A stretch of 52,213 nucleotides of DNA from the NCBI GenBank assembly GCA_002715965.1, contig PBAL01000051.1, positions 1 to 52,213 on the forward strand, in the 5' to 3' direction. The position numbers and the translations under genes were made by a program. The stretch is from Verrucomicrobiales bacterium. GTDB taxonomy: Bacteria > Verrucomicrobiota > Verrucomicrobiia > Limisphaerales > JAYPXF01. The notes below the pieces were generated by a model, which saw only the letters and a program-made list of their open reading frames with translations, was not told the origin of the DNA and did no database searches. Below are positions 8,067 to 17,294 of the stretch, one piece after another. Numbering within the stretch: position 1 is the first letter of the stretch; the number at the start of each line of letters is the position of its first letter.

Positions 8067-9182
8067 TTAAAGTGTTTTTGAGAATTCAATGACCTGTGCA
8101 TCAAATTCAAATGCGTTTGATCTGATGTGGGCTTCTAGCATTGCCATTGATTTGACGGTAAATGATGTGTTTTTTGAGCGTGTTGCCGCAACAATAATGT
8201 GCGGTGGGTCTGGCAAGTACGCGTTGATGATGACGTTTACTTCTTTTTCAATTGTTTTTCCCTGTGCACTGTCCACCGTTTCTGCTAATGCACTTTTGAG
8301 TTGCGGGATTGTTTTTGCATGGCCTCTGTTGTCTACTTTGAGCATTTTTCCTGATTCGTCGTCTTTTACTTGAGTGTACCCTTCTCCAAATTTGACCAAT
8401 GTTCCTGTTTGGCCGTTTCTGTATGTGTATTTGAATGGAATTGTTGGGTGTTTTTTGTTTGCTGTAATTCTGACTGGCATGTTTTCGCACAATCCGTGCA
8501 TGTTGAGTGTGAGGTTGTTTTTTTGCGCCCACTGTTTTGCAATGGCTGTGTTGTCTTTGTTTGTAAAGACTAATTTTTTTGCGTTTGCTGGTGGTGTTTT
8601 TGTTCTGTTTTCTGCGATGAGCGTGATCAGTGTGTTTTTCCACTGTGGTGCGTTTGCAACAATTTCTTCTAAGAGCGTTCTGACTGTTTTGCATTCTGGT
8701 CCTGTCAATCTGTGCTGCACATTTAAAATGTGCGTTGTTTTTTCGCGTTTTGTGTATTCTTCTGACGTGAACCAAAAGTCGTTTGTGTCTGAATTTGTAA
8801 TGGGTGCAATTTGATACTGGTCGCCGGTCATAATGAGTTTGTTGTTGCGTAATCTTTTGAGGATTTTTTGCATTGTTTGTCGTGAAATCATTGAGATTTC
8901 GTCAATGTATATGGTGTGGTTCGGAGGTGGTACAAAGTTGGAACAAAGAAACGCTGCCACGGTCATTGCAACGTTTGCTGATTCTGGAGCATCGTTGACA
9001 ACTGCTGCTGTGATTGCCATAAAGATTGCTTGTTCGCCTTGAATCAGTTCTTTTGCGCGTTTTGTCTTTCCTGTTCCTGGCATTCCTAAAATGACGTTGA
9101 ATGGTTTTAATTTTCGTCGCCGAATTTTTGCGGAGCATTGGCCCATTTTTTCCAATTTGTGGGACCGAGTTTGTGAAAACAT
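8067..9182 (-). CDS. SF1 helicase, Pif1/RecD-like, 371 aa
   Basis: An ATP-driven DNA helicase of superfamily 1. Walker A is GMPGTGKT at residues 33-40; Walker B is Asp94-Glu95 in IYIDEISMIS; motif III is TGDQYQIAPI near 119-128; motif V lies in DSAQGKTIE and motif VI in VAATRSK in the last third. At 371 residues it is a compact core without large accessory domains. The ATG at 9182 is used; ATG 9146 would remove a basic N-terminal tail. It is likely to act in viral DNA replication or recombination. It is divergent from the membrane-protein gene at 9241, with an A/T-rich spacer between. Confidence 0.85.
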   Translation of the reverse strand: MFSQTRSHKLEKMGQCSAKIRRRKLKPFNVILGMPGTGKTKRAKELIQGEQAIFMAITAAVVNDAPESANVAMTVAAFLCSNFVPPPNHTIYIDEISMISRQTMQKILKRLRNNKLIMTGDQYQIAPITNSDTNDFWFTSEEYTKREKTTHILNVQHRLTGPECKTVRTLLEEIVANAPQWKNTLITLIAENRTKTPPANAKKLVFTNKDNTAIAKQWAQKNNLTLNMHGLCENMPVRITANKKHPTIPFKYTYRNGQTGTLVKFGEGYTQVKDDESGKMLKVDNRGHAKTIPQLKSALAETVDSAQGKTIEKEVNVIINAYLPDPPHIIVAATRSKNTSFTVKSMAMLEAHIRSNAFEFDAQVIEFSKTL

Positions 9183-9240
9183 TTTGAGATGTGCAGAGAT
9201 TTTGGGAATAATAATTTCGATTGGTCTTGATACGTCTCAT

Positions 9241-9729
9241 ATGAATCATTTTACCTGGTGGGGCCTCATTTGGTATGGATTGTATGCTTTTTCTGGTATT
9301 TTAAATTTGGATAATCGTACGTGGGGTGCTGCTATTGTGACGTGCACGACTGTTCTTGTTGGCGTTGTTGCGCTTTCTGTTTTTCGGTGCAGCATGTTGT
9401 CCGATGCAGTAGAAGAGTACGGGGCCAGTGGGTACTTGTTGGGTAATTTTGCTGTTCATTATTGGCCGTGTCTTCGGTTGTATTGTTTTGCGCCAGACTT
9501 TTTTAACCGTTCACGATATGCCCGGTCTGAGCAAAAGGAAGTGATGACTGAGTTTTGGCGCCAAGCTGCGTTAGGGTTTGTTCCGTTGCTTGTGTACGTT
9601 AGTTGGACGCACACTGAACGTGTGTATGGGTGCAACATTCCGGCTATTGGCGTTTTGGCTGGCACGTTGTTTGTTCCTGTTGTGATGGGAATTGTATGGT
9701 ATTGGCGTTTTGTGCGAAAGTTTGATTAA
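9241..9729 (+). CDS. Multi-pass membrane protein, 162 aa
   Basis: The ATG at 9241 begins a protein with about five hydrophobic segments: WWGLIWYGLYAFSGIL near 6-21, a stretch at 33-53, a short one near 75-85, and two after residue 110 (LGFVPLLVYVSW and GVLAGTLFVPVVMGIVWYW). A loop contains Arg and Glu (RSRYARSEQKE). No family is recognised. Its stop overlaps the convergent gene by four bases. It is probably embedded in host or viral membranes. Confidence 0.6.
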   Translation: MNHFTWWGLIWYGLYAFSGILNLDNRTWGAAIVTCTTVLVGVVALSVFRCSMLSDAVEEYGASGYLLGNFAVHYWPCLRLYCFAPDFFNRSRYARSEQKEVMTEFWRQAALGFVPLLVYVSWTHTERVYGCNIPAIGVLAGTLFVPVVMGIVWYWRFVRKFD

Positions 9730-10157
9730 TTTTGTTTATTTAAAAAATGTGAATATACCATGTGTCCAATGTACATTGGACCGTTTATTGCAATTACTAC
9801 CCACCACCATGCCTTTGGTTGTGTTCCCAAGTTGTACGCTGCCAGTATTAGCAGTGCTGAGTTGAGTGTTAATGAGTGTCCGCGTTGTTCTGGGATCCAT
9901 ATTGCGACTGCTGCTGCTGCCAATGTGACGTATGCCATTTTTGTTCCGTTTGACGAAGGTGCGTAAAAGCCTTCATCGTGTAGCAAGATAATGCCCGCAG
10001 AAACAATGGCAATAACGACTGCTGTGAGCGGGGCGTACAGCTGGGATACGTCTACTGCAAACAAAGCGTCTAGACCTGAGAATATTTTTGGCAAAATGTA
10101 GCGCCATTTTAACGCCGCGTAAAAAAAAGTTGCTGCTACAAAAAAGTAGCCCTGCAT
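9726..10157 (-). CDS. Multi-pass membrane protein, 143 aa
   Basis: The ATG at 10157 has TATAAT 36 bases upstream. The protein is mostly hydrophobic with four or five likely membrane segments (near 3-18, 40-60, 73-87, 97-108 and 115-133). No enzymatic motif is visible. It is convergent with the neighbouring membrane-protein gene and overlaps its end by four bases. Function unknown. Confidence 0.6.
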   Translation of the reverse strand: MQGYFFVAATFFYAALKWRYILPKIFSGLDALFAVDVSQLYAPLTAVVIAIVSAGIILLHDEGFYAPSSNGTKMAYVTLAAAAVAIWIPEQRGHSLTLNSALLILAAYNLGTQPKAWWWVVIAINGPMYIGHMVYSHFLNKQN

Positions 10158-10187
10158 TCTTTTTTTAAAAAATTGGTGGGTGCGTGG

Positions 10188-10193
10188 ATTATA
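10188..10193 (-). promoter_or_regulatory. TATA-like promoter box
   Basis: Minus-strand TATAAT begins about 36 bases before the ATG at 10157. Confidence 0.45.
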
Positions 10194-10266
10194 CTGTCTT
10201 GTTTATAGCCTCATCTACATGAATGATTTATTTTTAAAAGAAGGTTTTATTTTTTTTTTTTTTTTG

Positions 10267-11433
10267 CTAAACGGTTTTAGTTGCTGCTGCGTATTTTGCA
10301 AGCGGGTTTGTTGCTTTTGCTGTTCCTAGCAAGAACTCGTTAACTGCTTTTGCGCCGTTTGCTTTGTGGCATTCCTTCAGCCATGCCATTGTGGCCTGTG
10401 CGACTCCGAGACCGTTACAGACGTGAAATGTGTTTTTGTTGTCAATGAATCCGTATGCGTCGTTTCCGTTTAGCCACGGAAGGGCCATGTCGCACAGCAC
10501 AAACGGTCTTGGGATGGGCGATTTTGGATTTTTTCTAGTGACAATGCCTCTATTGAGTGTTGGTGCCATTTCTTTTGTCGCTTCTAATTCTGCAATTAGA
10601 GTTGTGACCAATACAAAAAGCACGGCATTATCTTTTTGCAGAAATTCCCGTCGGTCTCTGAGCAGCGATGATATTGCGTTGTCCATGTAGGGTCGTGCTA
10701 CTGCGTTTGCTGCATCGCCGTACAATTCGGCAAGCAATGGGTATGCAACAATTGGGTACATCATGCCTCTCCATGTTGGGATGTGCATTCCAATGACAAT
10801 GTGGAGGTACCTTTTTTTGTTTGACAAATACAAAAAAAAAAAACGTGTGAGCAACTTTTCAATAATTTGCGTGATTGCAGAAAACAAAAACAAAACGTAC
10901 AAATCTCCTGTTACTGGGAACAAGCAATCGTCTGCAAAAACAACCAAGACTTCAAACAATTGTTCAAACAATGCAGCAAATGTGTCGTTTGCCATGACGT
11001 TTTTTGGACTTGGCCATTGTTCCATGTGAGCAATTGTTGCGTGGTATAACATGAGGGCGGTTTCTGATTCTGTTGCCGATGGTTCTGCGCACAATGCGGC
11101 TACAGATCTCAATGGGGCGAGTGGCGGTGAGTGATTTCCAATTGTGAATGGGGGAACCGTTACCGGCGGTACGTTTCCGATTGCGGTGCAAATTAGCCCG
11201 TAAATATAAAATAATTCTGCCGTGTATTCGTTTGACGTCACATTAATGGCAAGGATTTGCGTTTCAAACCACAGTGCGCACTTTTCTAAAAAATCTTTCG
11301 GGCAACCGTCTGGGGCTGTTAAGCAACTGTGGATCCACGCTGCCGCATCTGGGGGGATACCAACGACATCGTCTATTAAGCTTATGGTTTGTGGGTGTTC
11401 TCCCTTGTCTTCATGCGTTGTGACTGATGCCAT
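10267..11433 (-). CDS. Hypothetical protein, 388 aa
   Basis: Family not recognised. The start is ATG 11433 (MASVTTHED); the longer frame lacks an ATG. The protein looks helical and moderately hydrophobic throughout, with one stretch (YVLFLFSAITQIIEKLLTRF, about 190-210) that might be a membrane segment or a buried helix, and a Cys-containing N-terminal third. Its 5' end overlaps the start of the divergent Cys-rich gene at 11384 if that start is right. Just downstream is a T-rich tract at 10247-10265. Confidence 0.65.
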   Translation of the reverse strand: MASVTTHEDKGEHPQTISLIDDVVGIPPDAAAWIHSCLTAPDGCPKDFLEKCALWFETQILAINVTSNEYTAELFYIYGLICTAIGNVPPVTVPPFTIGNHSPPLAPLRSVAALCAEPSATESETALMLYHATIAHMEQWPSPKNVMANDTFAALFEQLFEVLVVFADDCLFPVTGDLYVLFLFSAITQIIEKLLTRFFFLYLSNKKRYLHIVIGMHIPTWRGMMYPIVAYPLLAELYGDAANAVARPYMDNAISSLLRDRREFLQKDNAVLFVLVTTLIAELEATKEMAPTLNRGIVTRKNPKSPIPRPFVLCDMALPWLNGNDAYGFIDNKNTFHVCNGLGVAQATMAWLKECHKANGAKAVNEFLLGTAKATNPLAKYAAATKTV

Positions 11434-12187
11434 TTCCGCAAAGTTGTGCACTAGCTGCGGGCGATTTACGTGCAAGAAATGCAAGTCAACCAAGTGTTGT
11501 TACGCTCCTGTGCGCGTTAATGCGACTGAAACAATTTTGTCGACGGTTGGGCCAACGATAATGTCATGCCCCCGTGGGTGTGTTGGCGGCGTGCGTCACT
11601 CGGCTGATGCGTGTGATCGCAAGGCTATTGTTGGTGCTGTTTCCGTAAAGCGATCTTCTGCCAAAGTTGTATACCGTGCGGGGAAGCGACCTAAAATTGT
11701 GGAGTCTTTGTTAGAGGTGGCTGAATTATGGGAAGCCAGCGGTGCCGATGACGTAGGTGGTATGTGGAGTGCCCTTGTTGGTCCTTCTGTGCCTGGCATG
11801 TCTGTAGGGCCTTTGGGGATGCCTGATGCTGTATCGTTAAAGTCGTTTGCGGCAATGTCTGTGACCAAGCACGGTATTGGGTGGGTTCCGTGTGATGATT
11901 TTGCAGGGTTTTCTGTTGAGCAATGGAAGAAATTATCAGAAAGGCCTTGTGCGTGGGATCGAATTGTTGGTCGTGCGCCCTGTGCACGCAAGGTGCCCAA
12001 GTCGGCTACTTTGATTGTTCCTAAGCACGATGTGTTGAATGTTCCTGGGCATGCGCCATTTGTACATCTTCCGCCTATGGCTATTGATCATTCACGGATT
12101 AAAGGCGCTGTTACGTGCGTTTATTGCAACCATGTGTTTAAAACCAAAGATGCTTTTGTTGAAGCATGCGCGCCGGATGCGCGCTAG
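11384..12187 (+). CDS. Cys-rich, probable zinc-binding protein, 267 aa
   Basis: Residues 22-39 hold a dense Cys cluster (CTSCGRFTCKKCKSTKCC) with CxxC spacing typical of zinc ribbons or knuckles, and the C-terminal CVYCNHVFKTKDAF looks like part of a second finger. The middle is rich in Val, Lys and Pro. No family is recognised; a nucleic-acid-binding role is a guess from the fingers. The first in-frame ATG is 11384, which overlaps the opposite gene's start by about 50 bases. A tempting ATG at 11427 is out of frame by one base, so the true start is unsettled. Confidence 0.6.
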   Translation: MVCGCSPLSSCVVTDAISAKLCTSCGRFTCKKCKSTKCCYAPVRVNATETILSTVGPTIMSCPRGCVGGVRHSADACDRKAIVGAVSVKRSSAKVVYRAGKRPKIVESLLEVAELWEASGADDVGGMWSALVGPSVPGMSVGPLGMPDAVSLKSFAAMSVTKHGIGWVPCDDFAGFSVEQWKKLSERPCAWDRIVGRAPCARKVPKSATLIVPKHDVLNVPGHAPFVHLPPMAIDHSRIKGAVTCVYCNHVFKTKDAFVEACAPDAR

Positions 12188-12223
12188 CAATACAAAAAAA
12201 CTTTTTTTTTTTTAAAAACAATG

Positions 12224-12230
12224 CTATATG
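12224..12230 (+). promoter_or_regulatory. TATA-like promoter box
   Basis: CTATATGCC begins 33 bases before the ATG at 12257 and matches the box before the capsid gene base for base. Confidence 0.55.
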
Positions 12231-12256
12231 CCAAAGTATGCATTTGGGTTTAAATC

Positions 12257-13624
12257 ATGTTAATATTAGTTGCGGGTCTTTTTGGGAGTTCTGTTTCCCA
12301 AACAATTTCGCTTGGGTTGCGCGAATATGTATCGCAAGATGGGACTGTGTATTTGTTGACTAAAAATGCACTAATTGAAAGCAATCCTGTTCAATTTTCG
12401 CTTGATGTATCCCCGGCCGCCGAGTCAACACTTCCGTATGATGCTGGCGTTGATCCCGATGCCACGCGTGATGTGTATTTGACTACTCCATCTGCAATTT
12501 TTAATGCTACGTTCAAATATGGGTCGTCTGCGACTTTGGCGTTGTCGCAAATATCAATTAATGGCGCAACTTTGTGTGGGGACAATGTTTATTTTGGCGA
12601 AGTGCCGTCTTCCTGCAGTTCGGATGAGTTTGCGTACCTGGCGTGTTCTCAATTTGTGTGCGGGGTGCAAGGCCAACTTTCTGACTTTAGTGCAGTATGG
12701 GTGAAGCTTTCATTTGACAAAAAACCAAAGTGCACAACTGTGTTTCAACTGAAAACAAACAACGGATGGCGTTCTGTATGCACCAACGATGATTATGAGT
12801 TTTCTCCGCGTGTGCAAGGTTTTGTGTTTCATGTTGATTCTGACATGCAACACACGTTATTTTTTCCGCCTCGGACCGAAACTGGCACGGAGGAATTTGT
12901 TTTAATTGTTGTATCTCTTTTGTCGTTAATGTTGTGGGCGTCGCAATCTACGCGAATTTTGAACCGGATCAAATCCAGGGAGGCGGTGACAAACACCATT
13001 AAAAAGCACCGTGTGGGTGTGGCAACGATTGTGTCTGATATTATGCTCACGTTGTCGTTTACTGCTTCTTATGCTCTTACGCGCATTGGCATAACTGTTT
13101 TGCCACCGCAGCTGACCATTCAGTATGAAGTGTTGGAGCACGCCGTTTTAGGGGCGTATTTTACAATAATGGCTGTTTCTCCGGCACTTCTTAGCGCGCT
13201 GCTGTTTTCTGTGCCAAATCGGGAAGACAGCTTGGTGGTTTTTACGCTGGTGCGCATTTCGCGTGCTATAACGGAGACTACGCTAATGTCGATATTGTTT
13301 TTTTTTATGCCGAACATGGTTGGGGAGTCACTACGCGAAACGTTTGGCATGTTTCTTGGTGTTGCCATTTGTGTTGTAATTGGGCGGGACATTAATTTTT
13401 TTGATTTGGCTAAATGCATACCCGAGTCGCGCAAAGTGTCTCGGTGGGTTTTATTTTTGATACTTGTTGGATGGATTGTGGTTCAGTATATTGTTGTGGT
13501 GACGACTATGCTGACTCCCGTTTTTGTTGAATCTGCCGGAATTTCAAATGAAAATGCTATTTATGCGGCTATTGTTGTGGCGACTGGTTCTGCTGGGGCC
13601 GGTGTGCACGCACAAGAAGAGTAA
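12257..13624 (+). CDS. Multi-pass membrane glycoprotein, 455 aa
   Basis: Begins with a likely signal peptide (MLILVAGLFGSSVSQ). Residues about 20-210 form an extracellular-type domain with paired cysteines (CGDN, CSSDEF, CSQFVC) and an NAT glycosylation site. After residue 215 come about six or seven membrane segments (FVLIVVSLLSLMLWA, IMLTLSFTASYAL, MAVSPALLSALLF and others) and a short tail. The topology recalls receptor-like proteins or multi-pass envelope proteins, but no family match is claimed. A small PPxY gene begins 14 bases after its stop, so the two may be expressed together. Confidence 0.7.
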   Translation: MLILVAGLFGSSVSQTISLGLREYVSQDGTVYLLTKNALIESNPVQFSLDVSPAAESTLPYDAGVDPDATRDVYLTTPSAIFNATFKYGSSATLALSQISINGATLCGDNVYFGEVPSSCSSDEFAYLACSQFVCGVQGQLSDFSAVWVKLSFDKKPKCTTVFQLKTNNGWRSVCTNDDYEFSPRVQGFVFHVDSDMQHTLFFPPRTETGTEEFVLIVVSLLSLMLWASQSTRILNRIKSREAVTNTIKKHRVGVATIVSDIMLTLSFTASYALTRIGITVLPPQLTIQYEVLEHAVLGAYFTIMAVSPALLSALLFSVPNREDSLVVFTLVRISRAITETTLMSILFFFMPNMVGESLRETFGMFLGVAICVVIGRDINFFDLAKCIPESRKVSRWVLFLILVGWIVVQYIVVVTTMLTPVFVESAGISNENAIYAAIVVATGSAGAGVHAQEE

Positions 13625-13638
13625 TGATATTTTTTTAA

Positions 13639-13899
13639 ATGGATAATGTTTGTTTGTATGTTCACAACATGTCGTTGCTCTGTTTTCTGTACGATGCATG
13701 GCTGCAGTGGTGCTGTGCGGAAGCGACTGATGACAATACTCTTCCGATGTATTCTGATCCGCCTCCGGCGTACGACGATGAAAGTGTTAATGTTTCGCCA
13801 TTATGCACTGTGCAATTGCCGAGTGTACTGGACACGGCGCAGGGCTTAAAACAGACGGGACTGTTTCAAACGCGTTTTGTACCGGAATTGGCAACGTAG
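13639..13899 (+). CDS. Small protein with PPxY motif, 86 aa
   Basis: The ATG at 13639 follows a T/A tract. The N-terminus is hydrophobic and Cys-rich (SLLCFLYDAWLQWCC, residues 12-26), suggesting membrane association. Residues 41-47 are PPPAYDD, a PPxY motif in an acidic setting. PPxY motifs bind WW domains of NEDD4-type ubiquitin ligases and act as late domains in several enveloped viruses. The last third overlaps the convergent gene at 13787 by 113 bases, so that tail is less certain. Confidence 0.5.
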   Translation: MDNVCLYVHNMSLLCFLYDAWLQWCCAEATDDNTLPMYSDPPPAYDDESVNVSPLCTVQLPSVLDTAQGLKQTGLFQTRFVPELAT

Positions 13900-14623
13900 T
13901 TAGCTCTGGGGTGGTTTCTGCCCATGCCATCGGGTTGCAAAACAATGCGACCAACAGCAGAAGCACTCTGTCTTTGTATGCGACGGTTATTGGGCATGTG
14001 CCAATGATAATAAACGCTTGTTCTGGTTTTGTGCAGACTGCCCATTCAATGTCTCTTGTTTTGATAAACCGTGTAAGCGAGGCGATCCACGTGCATTTTG
14101 CGGGCGGTGTTTTCCATGGATGTTTGAGCGCAATGTCTACAAACGTGCAAATTTCCGTCGGTCCGCACCGCTGTTGCAGTCTGTACGCGGACGCGAGCAC
14201 AAATTCTCGTTGGTGCGGGTTTTTTACGTGCGACGCGACGGTCAGCGGGGCCGCCAATCCGGTTACTGGTGCAAGGGCTGCTCCCACGAATGCCCATAAT
14301 GCCGATTGCGGGAGTTCTGCGAGTTTGCGTTTTGCAAACGAAATGCAACCTTCTGCGCCAATTGATTTTATCAATATGCACACAACAAGGCTTGCAAGGC
14401 GATATGGGACAATTGTAATTTTTCCTGGGTTGTCTACCAACGTTGCTGTCAGCGGTGTCGGTTGGCCTTTGCAGTGCATTACGCAAAACCCCTTTGTTGT
14501 TACGGGGTGCAATCCGTGCTCGCACAACTCTGCAATGTCAACCCCGGGCAATATTTTGCACCACGTTGTTGACAACGTGGGCATTCGGGTTACGCAAGGC
14601 CATTGGGATGTTGTATCTGCCAT
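13787..14623 (-). CDS. Hypothetical protein, 278 aa
   Basis: Family not recognised. The minus frame is preferred over an equally long plus-strand frame because it reads as helical, amphipathic segments (LWAFVGAALAPVTGLAA, VLASAYRLQQRCG, IASLTRFIKTRDI), whereas the other is Ser/Thr/Asn-rich and shapeless. Residues 95-140 and about 200-230 are hydrophobic and may be buried or membrane-embedded. The protein has many cysteines. Its end overlaps the PPxY gene. Function unknown. Confidence 0.55.
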   Translation of the reverse strand: MADTTSQWPCVTRMPTLSTTWCKILPGVDIAELCEHGLHPVTTKGFCVMHCKGQPTPLTATLVDNPGKITIVPYRLASLVVCILIKSIGAEGCISFAKRKLAELPQSALWAFVGAALAPVTGLAAPLTVASHVKNPHQREFVLASAYRLQQRCGPTEICTFVDIALKHPWKTPPAKCTWIASLTRFIKTRDIEWAVCTKPEQAFIIIGTCPITVAYKDRVLLLLVALFCNPMAWAETTPELTTLPIPVQNAFETVPSVLSPAPCPVHSAIAQCIMAKH

Positions 14624-14691
14624 TTTGAGTGTGTTATGACGTTTTTTTTTAAAAAAATAATATTGTATTCATTGAATGATTCACAATAACA

Positions 14692-16290
14692 ATGTCAACC
14701 TTTTTGGATGTAGTGCCAAAGTTATGCGGCGATTTGTTTGACGCCACGTCTGTTGCAAAGCGGCTTGAAAGCGGTGATTACTACTTTGGGCCGGGGTCAT
14801 CCGTTGTGCGAGCAGTCAGCATGCGGGAGTGCAATGAGCGTGTGCGCAGATTGGACCGCGATGGGAGCATTACACGTGGGCACGCCAAGGTTCCCTCTGT
14901 TTTGGCCGGGTTGCCGATGCAACACGGGGACGACAGTGCCGTTGATTCGTTTCATTCACTTCGCGGTCGGTCTATCAAACTGGATCATTATACGACTGAT
15001 TCTGCGACGCGACTAAAAAGTGTTCAGTCCAAGGCATCGGCGAGCACCAAGTTGGCTAAAAACAAGCCTGGTGCGTTTTTGCGGTCGTGCCAGCACCGGG
15101 ACCACGCCAAGGTTGCCGGGAAACAGACTTCTGTGGTTCACCGCCTTCCTTTGTGCAAACCGTGTGCGGATTTGTACCGATTTATGCGACCTTCTGCTCG
15201 TTCTTCGTACCTCCCCATTGGTCGTTTGCAGCGTGACAAGCGTCTTTTGGGCGATGCTGTACTGGCCGGTCGGCGCGAAGTGTTTATTGGATGGTTTTGT
15301 GCCAGTGCGTCCGAGACGGCGCTGACGTCGGTGGCGATAAACGATGTTCCCGTGGCTGACCTTGACGCTGTTGGGGTTTTGGTGACTTTGCATTTTTATG
15401 CTTTCAAGTATCCGGTTCGGTATTCTTGTTTGCGGCTTCTCGATCCGTGCCGTCCGGAGCGTGCCGTGTGGCTTCTTGATCATCGTCACGTGTTTGCGCC
15501 TCGGACTGTTTCGTCTTCGAATCGTCTGTGGTGGCGTGCTGTGGAGGAGCGCGGCGTGATTACGCGCACGGGGTTGCCTGTTCCTACATTGTTGTCGTGC
15601 GAGGCTGGGCCTGACGTGACGAGTTTTACACGGTTTGTGTGGACTGACAACTATTGTTACAGCATGTCATTTCTTGATCTTGTTGCCGGTGTTCGTGGGA
15701 TGCATTCTCGGTTTCGGCTTGTTATTTCTGTTCGACTTGCTCCTTCTGATGGTCGTGGCGAGGGTGAATTTCCTGCTGTATCTGCTTTTACAGCCGAAGA
15801 GGCGACCATTGGGATTAAGAATGCCGAGTCGGTTAGTTTTGCGTTTGCTCTTTGTTGCGTGAACCGTGCGGTTGATGCCGTTGAGGGACAGCGTCAGAAA
15901 ACTGGTCGTGCGTATTCTGGCGTGCCTTTGGTTCGGTTGAATGTAGAGTGCAGTCCATTGCATTCTGCGCGGTCTCGACGCATGACTGACGTTCTTCGAC
16001 TTGCGCTTTCGGCCGGGAGTGCTGAGCTTGTTCCTTTGCCGACTGCGGTGTTTTCTCAATGGGCGTTGACGGAGGCTAAAACAATTTCGGTTGATCCTGG
16101 CGTGTTTTCAGTTGCTGCGATGTACCCTTTTGGTGAGGCTGATCTTGCAACTTTGCGAGAAACGATTGAAAAGAATGCATGGGGAGGTGTACCTGAAATG
16201 TGCAGTGATGATGTTGCAAGTACACTGTCAAAGGTGTATTTGCGCGACGGTGATGATACTTGTTTTACAATGAACAGTAAATCAATATAA
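14692..16290 (+). CDS. Hypothetical protein, 532 aa
   Basis: No family recognised. The ATG at 14692 follows an A/T-rich divergent spacer. Residues about 115-160 contain a His/Cys group (CQHRDH, then LCKPCADLY) that could bind zinc. The remainder alternates strands and helices without membrane segments, and it is rich in Arg and Ser. Size and position would allow a virion or assembly protein, such as a portal or triplex component, but I see no motif that supports naming it. Confidence 0.7.
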   Translation: MSTFLDVVPKLCGDLFDATSVAKRLESGDYYFGPGSSVVRAVSMRECNERVRRLDRDGSITRGHAKVPSVLAGLPMQHGDDSAVDSFHSLRGRSIKLDHYTTDSATRLKSVQSKASASTKLAKNKPGAFLRSCQHRDHAKVAGKQTSVVHRLPLCKPCADLYRFMRPSARSSYLPIGRLQRDKRLLGDAVLAGRREVFIGWFCASASETALTSVAINDVPVADLDAVGVLVTLHFYAFKYPVRYSCLRLLDPCRPERAVWLLDHRHVFAPRTVSSSNRLWWRAVEERGVITRTGLPVPTLLSCEAGPDVTSFTRFVWTDNYCYSMSFLDLVAGVRGMHSRFRLVISVRLAPSDGRGEGEFPAVSAFTAEEATIGIKNAESVSFAFALCCVNRAVDAVEGQRQKTGRAYSGVPLVRLNVECSPLHSARSRRMTDVLRLALSAGSAELVPLPTAVFSQWALTEAKTISVDPGVFSVAAMYPFGEADLATLRETIEKNAWGGVPEMCSDDVASTLSKVYLRDGDDTCFTMNSKSI

Positions 16291-16325
16291 GCCGGGTGCA
16301 AATAGGTACGGAAACGTACGGCAAC

Positions 16326-17288
16326 ATGTCTAACAATTTATTTTCCGAAACCAGTCCTAACATGGCTGACCACAACAAGACAACTGCAAAACTTCACGTT
16401 GTTGTTCCACATGGCCATTCAGTTACGTTAAACCCCAAGGTACTGTGCTCTGCCACTGGCACAATGGACCCTGGCCACCTTGGGATTACCAAAGTTGACG
16501 TAGACCACGTATCCGCTGTTAAAAACGGAGCTCCGGCTCAACTTGAACATCCCGTTGGCGTTGTCATCAGCACTGGGGCGGGTGAAATGTTGCCGACGGA
16601 ACATCGCGTTTGCTATGCGTCGGACACTCAAGCTCGAGCTGGCGCTAAAGCTAAAATGGTCCATGCCGTGTTCACTACCGGGGCAAATGAATTTCAAAAG
16701 GTGTCTATGCCATTGACCGTCAATTCTGAGAAAACCGAACTTGAACGGCAAAAAGCGACAGCGCGGTTGGAACGATGGCAGAATGCCGATCCGTCAAAGG
16801 TGTTTGGCAAAGACGGGCTCCCGAAAGATGGTGTGACTCGTGTAGAACACCCAACGTCGGACGAGGTTGTACATTTGGTTAATGTCGAGTCTGACGCCCC
16901 GTTTTCTAAATTTGTAAAGGCCAATATGGGTTCTAGAACGTTTATGGGCGGTTCGTACCAAAAAGCGGATACGGTTCCAGTTGAAGGGGTGCCACACGTT
17001 AAGATGACGGACGACCACATTAAAGAAGCGGCAAGAGCACTGAAAGAACACCTTACGCCTACTGGCACTTTTTCGGATGGTCTTAAACTTTCAATGCCGT
17101 GCATGGAGGGTAAACCTGACAAGGGGACAAACATGCACGTTGCCATCACACTTCACCGCGACCCGATGGGGTGTGTAGAAGCTGGTGGGCAAGCGGCGTT
17201 TACGTCAACCGCCAATGATGCTGCTGCTGCTCCTTTGGCATCGAAGCTCCAAGCTCTTGCATTTGACGACGTGGGCAAGTCAACTTAA
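16326..17288 (+). CDS. Hypothetical protein, 320 aa
   Basis: The first ATG in this frame is 16326 (MSNNLFSE); an upstream GTG at 16296 is not needed, and a TATAAG sequence about 40 bases before the ATG overlaps the previous stop. The protein is soluble with beta-rich N-terminal parts (KLHVVVPHGHSVTL, VGVVISTGAG), a charged middle (KTELERQKATARLERW) and a short Ala-rich C-terminal region. No signal peptide, membrane segment or catalytic motif is seen. Codon use resembles that of its neighbours. Function unknown. Confidence 0.65.
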   Translation: MSNNLFSETSPNMADHNKTTAKLHVVVPHGHSVTLNPKVLCSATGTMDPGHLGITKVDVDHVSAVKNGAPAQLEHPVGVVISTGAGEMLPTEHRVCYASDTQARAGAKAKMVHAVFTTGANEFQKVSMPLTVNSEKTELERQKATARLERWQNADPSKVFGKDGLPKDGVTRVEHPTSDEVVHLVNVESDAPFSKFVKANMGSRTFMGGSYQKADTVPVEGVPHVKMTDDHIKEAARALKEHLTPTGTFSDGLKLSMPCMEGKPDKGTNMHVAITLHRDPMGCVEAGGQAAFTSTANDAAAAPLASKLQALAFDDVGKST

Positions 17289-17294
17289 CCTTTA

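Noticed and set aside
13803..14639. 278-codon plus-strand frame opposite 13787-14623
   Set aside because: It is Ser/Thr/Asn-rich without clear helices or strands, and the opposite frame has coherent amphipathic segments, so I treat it as a shadow.
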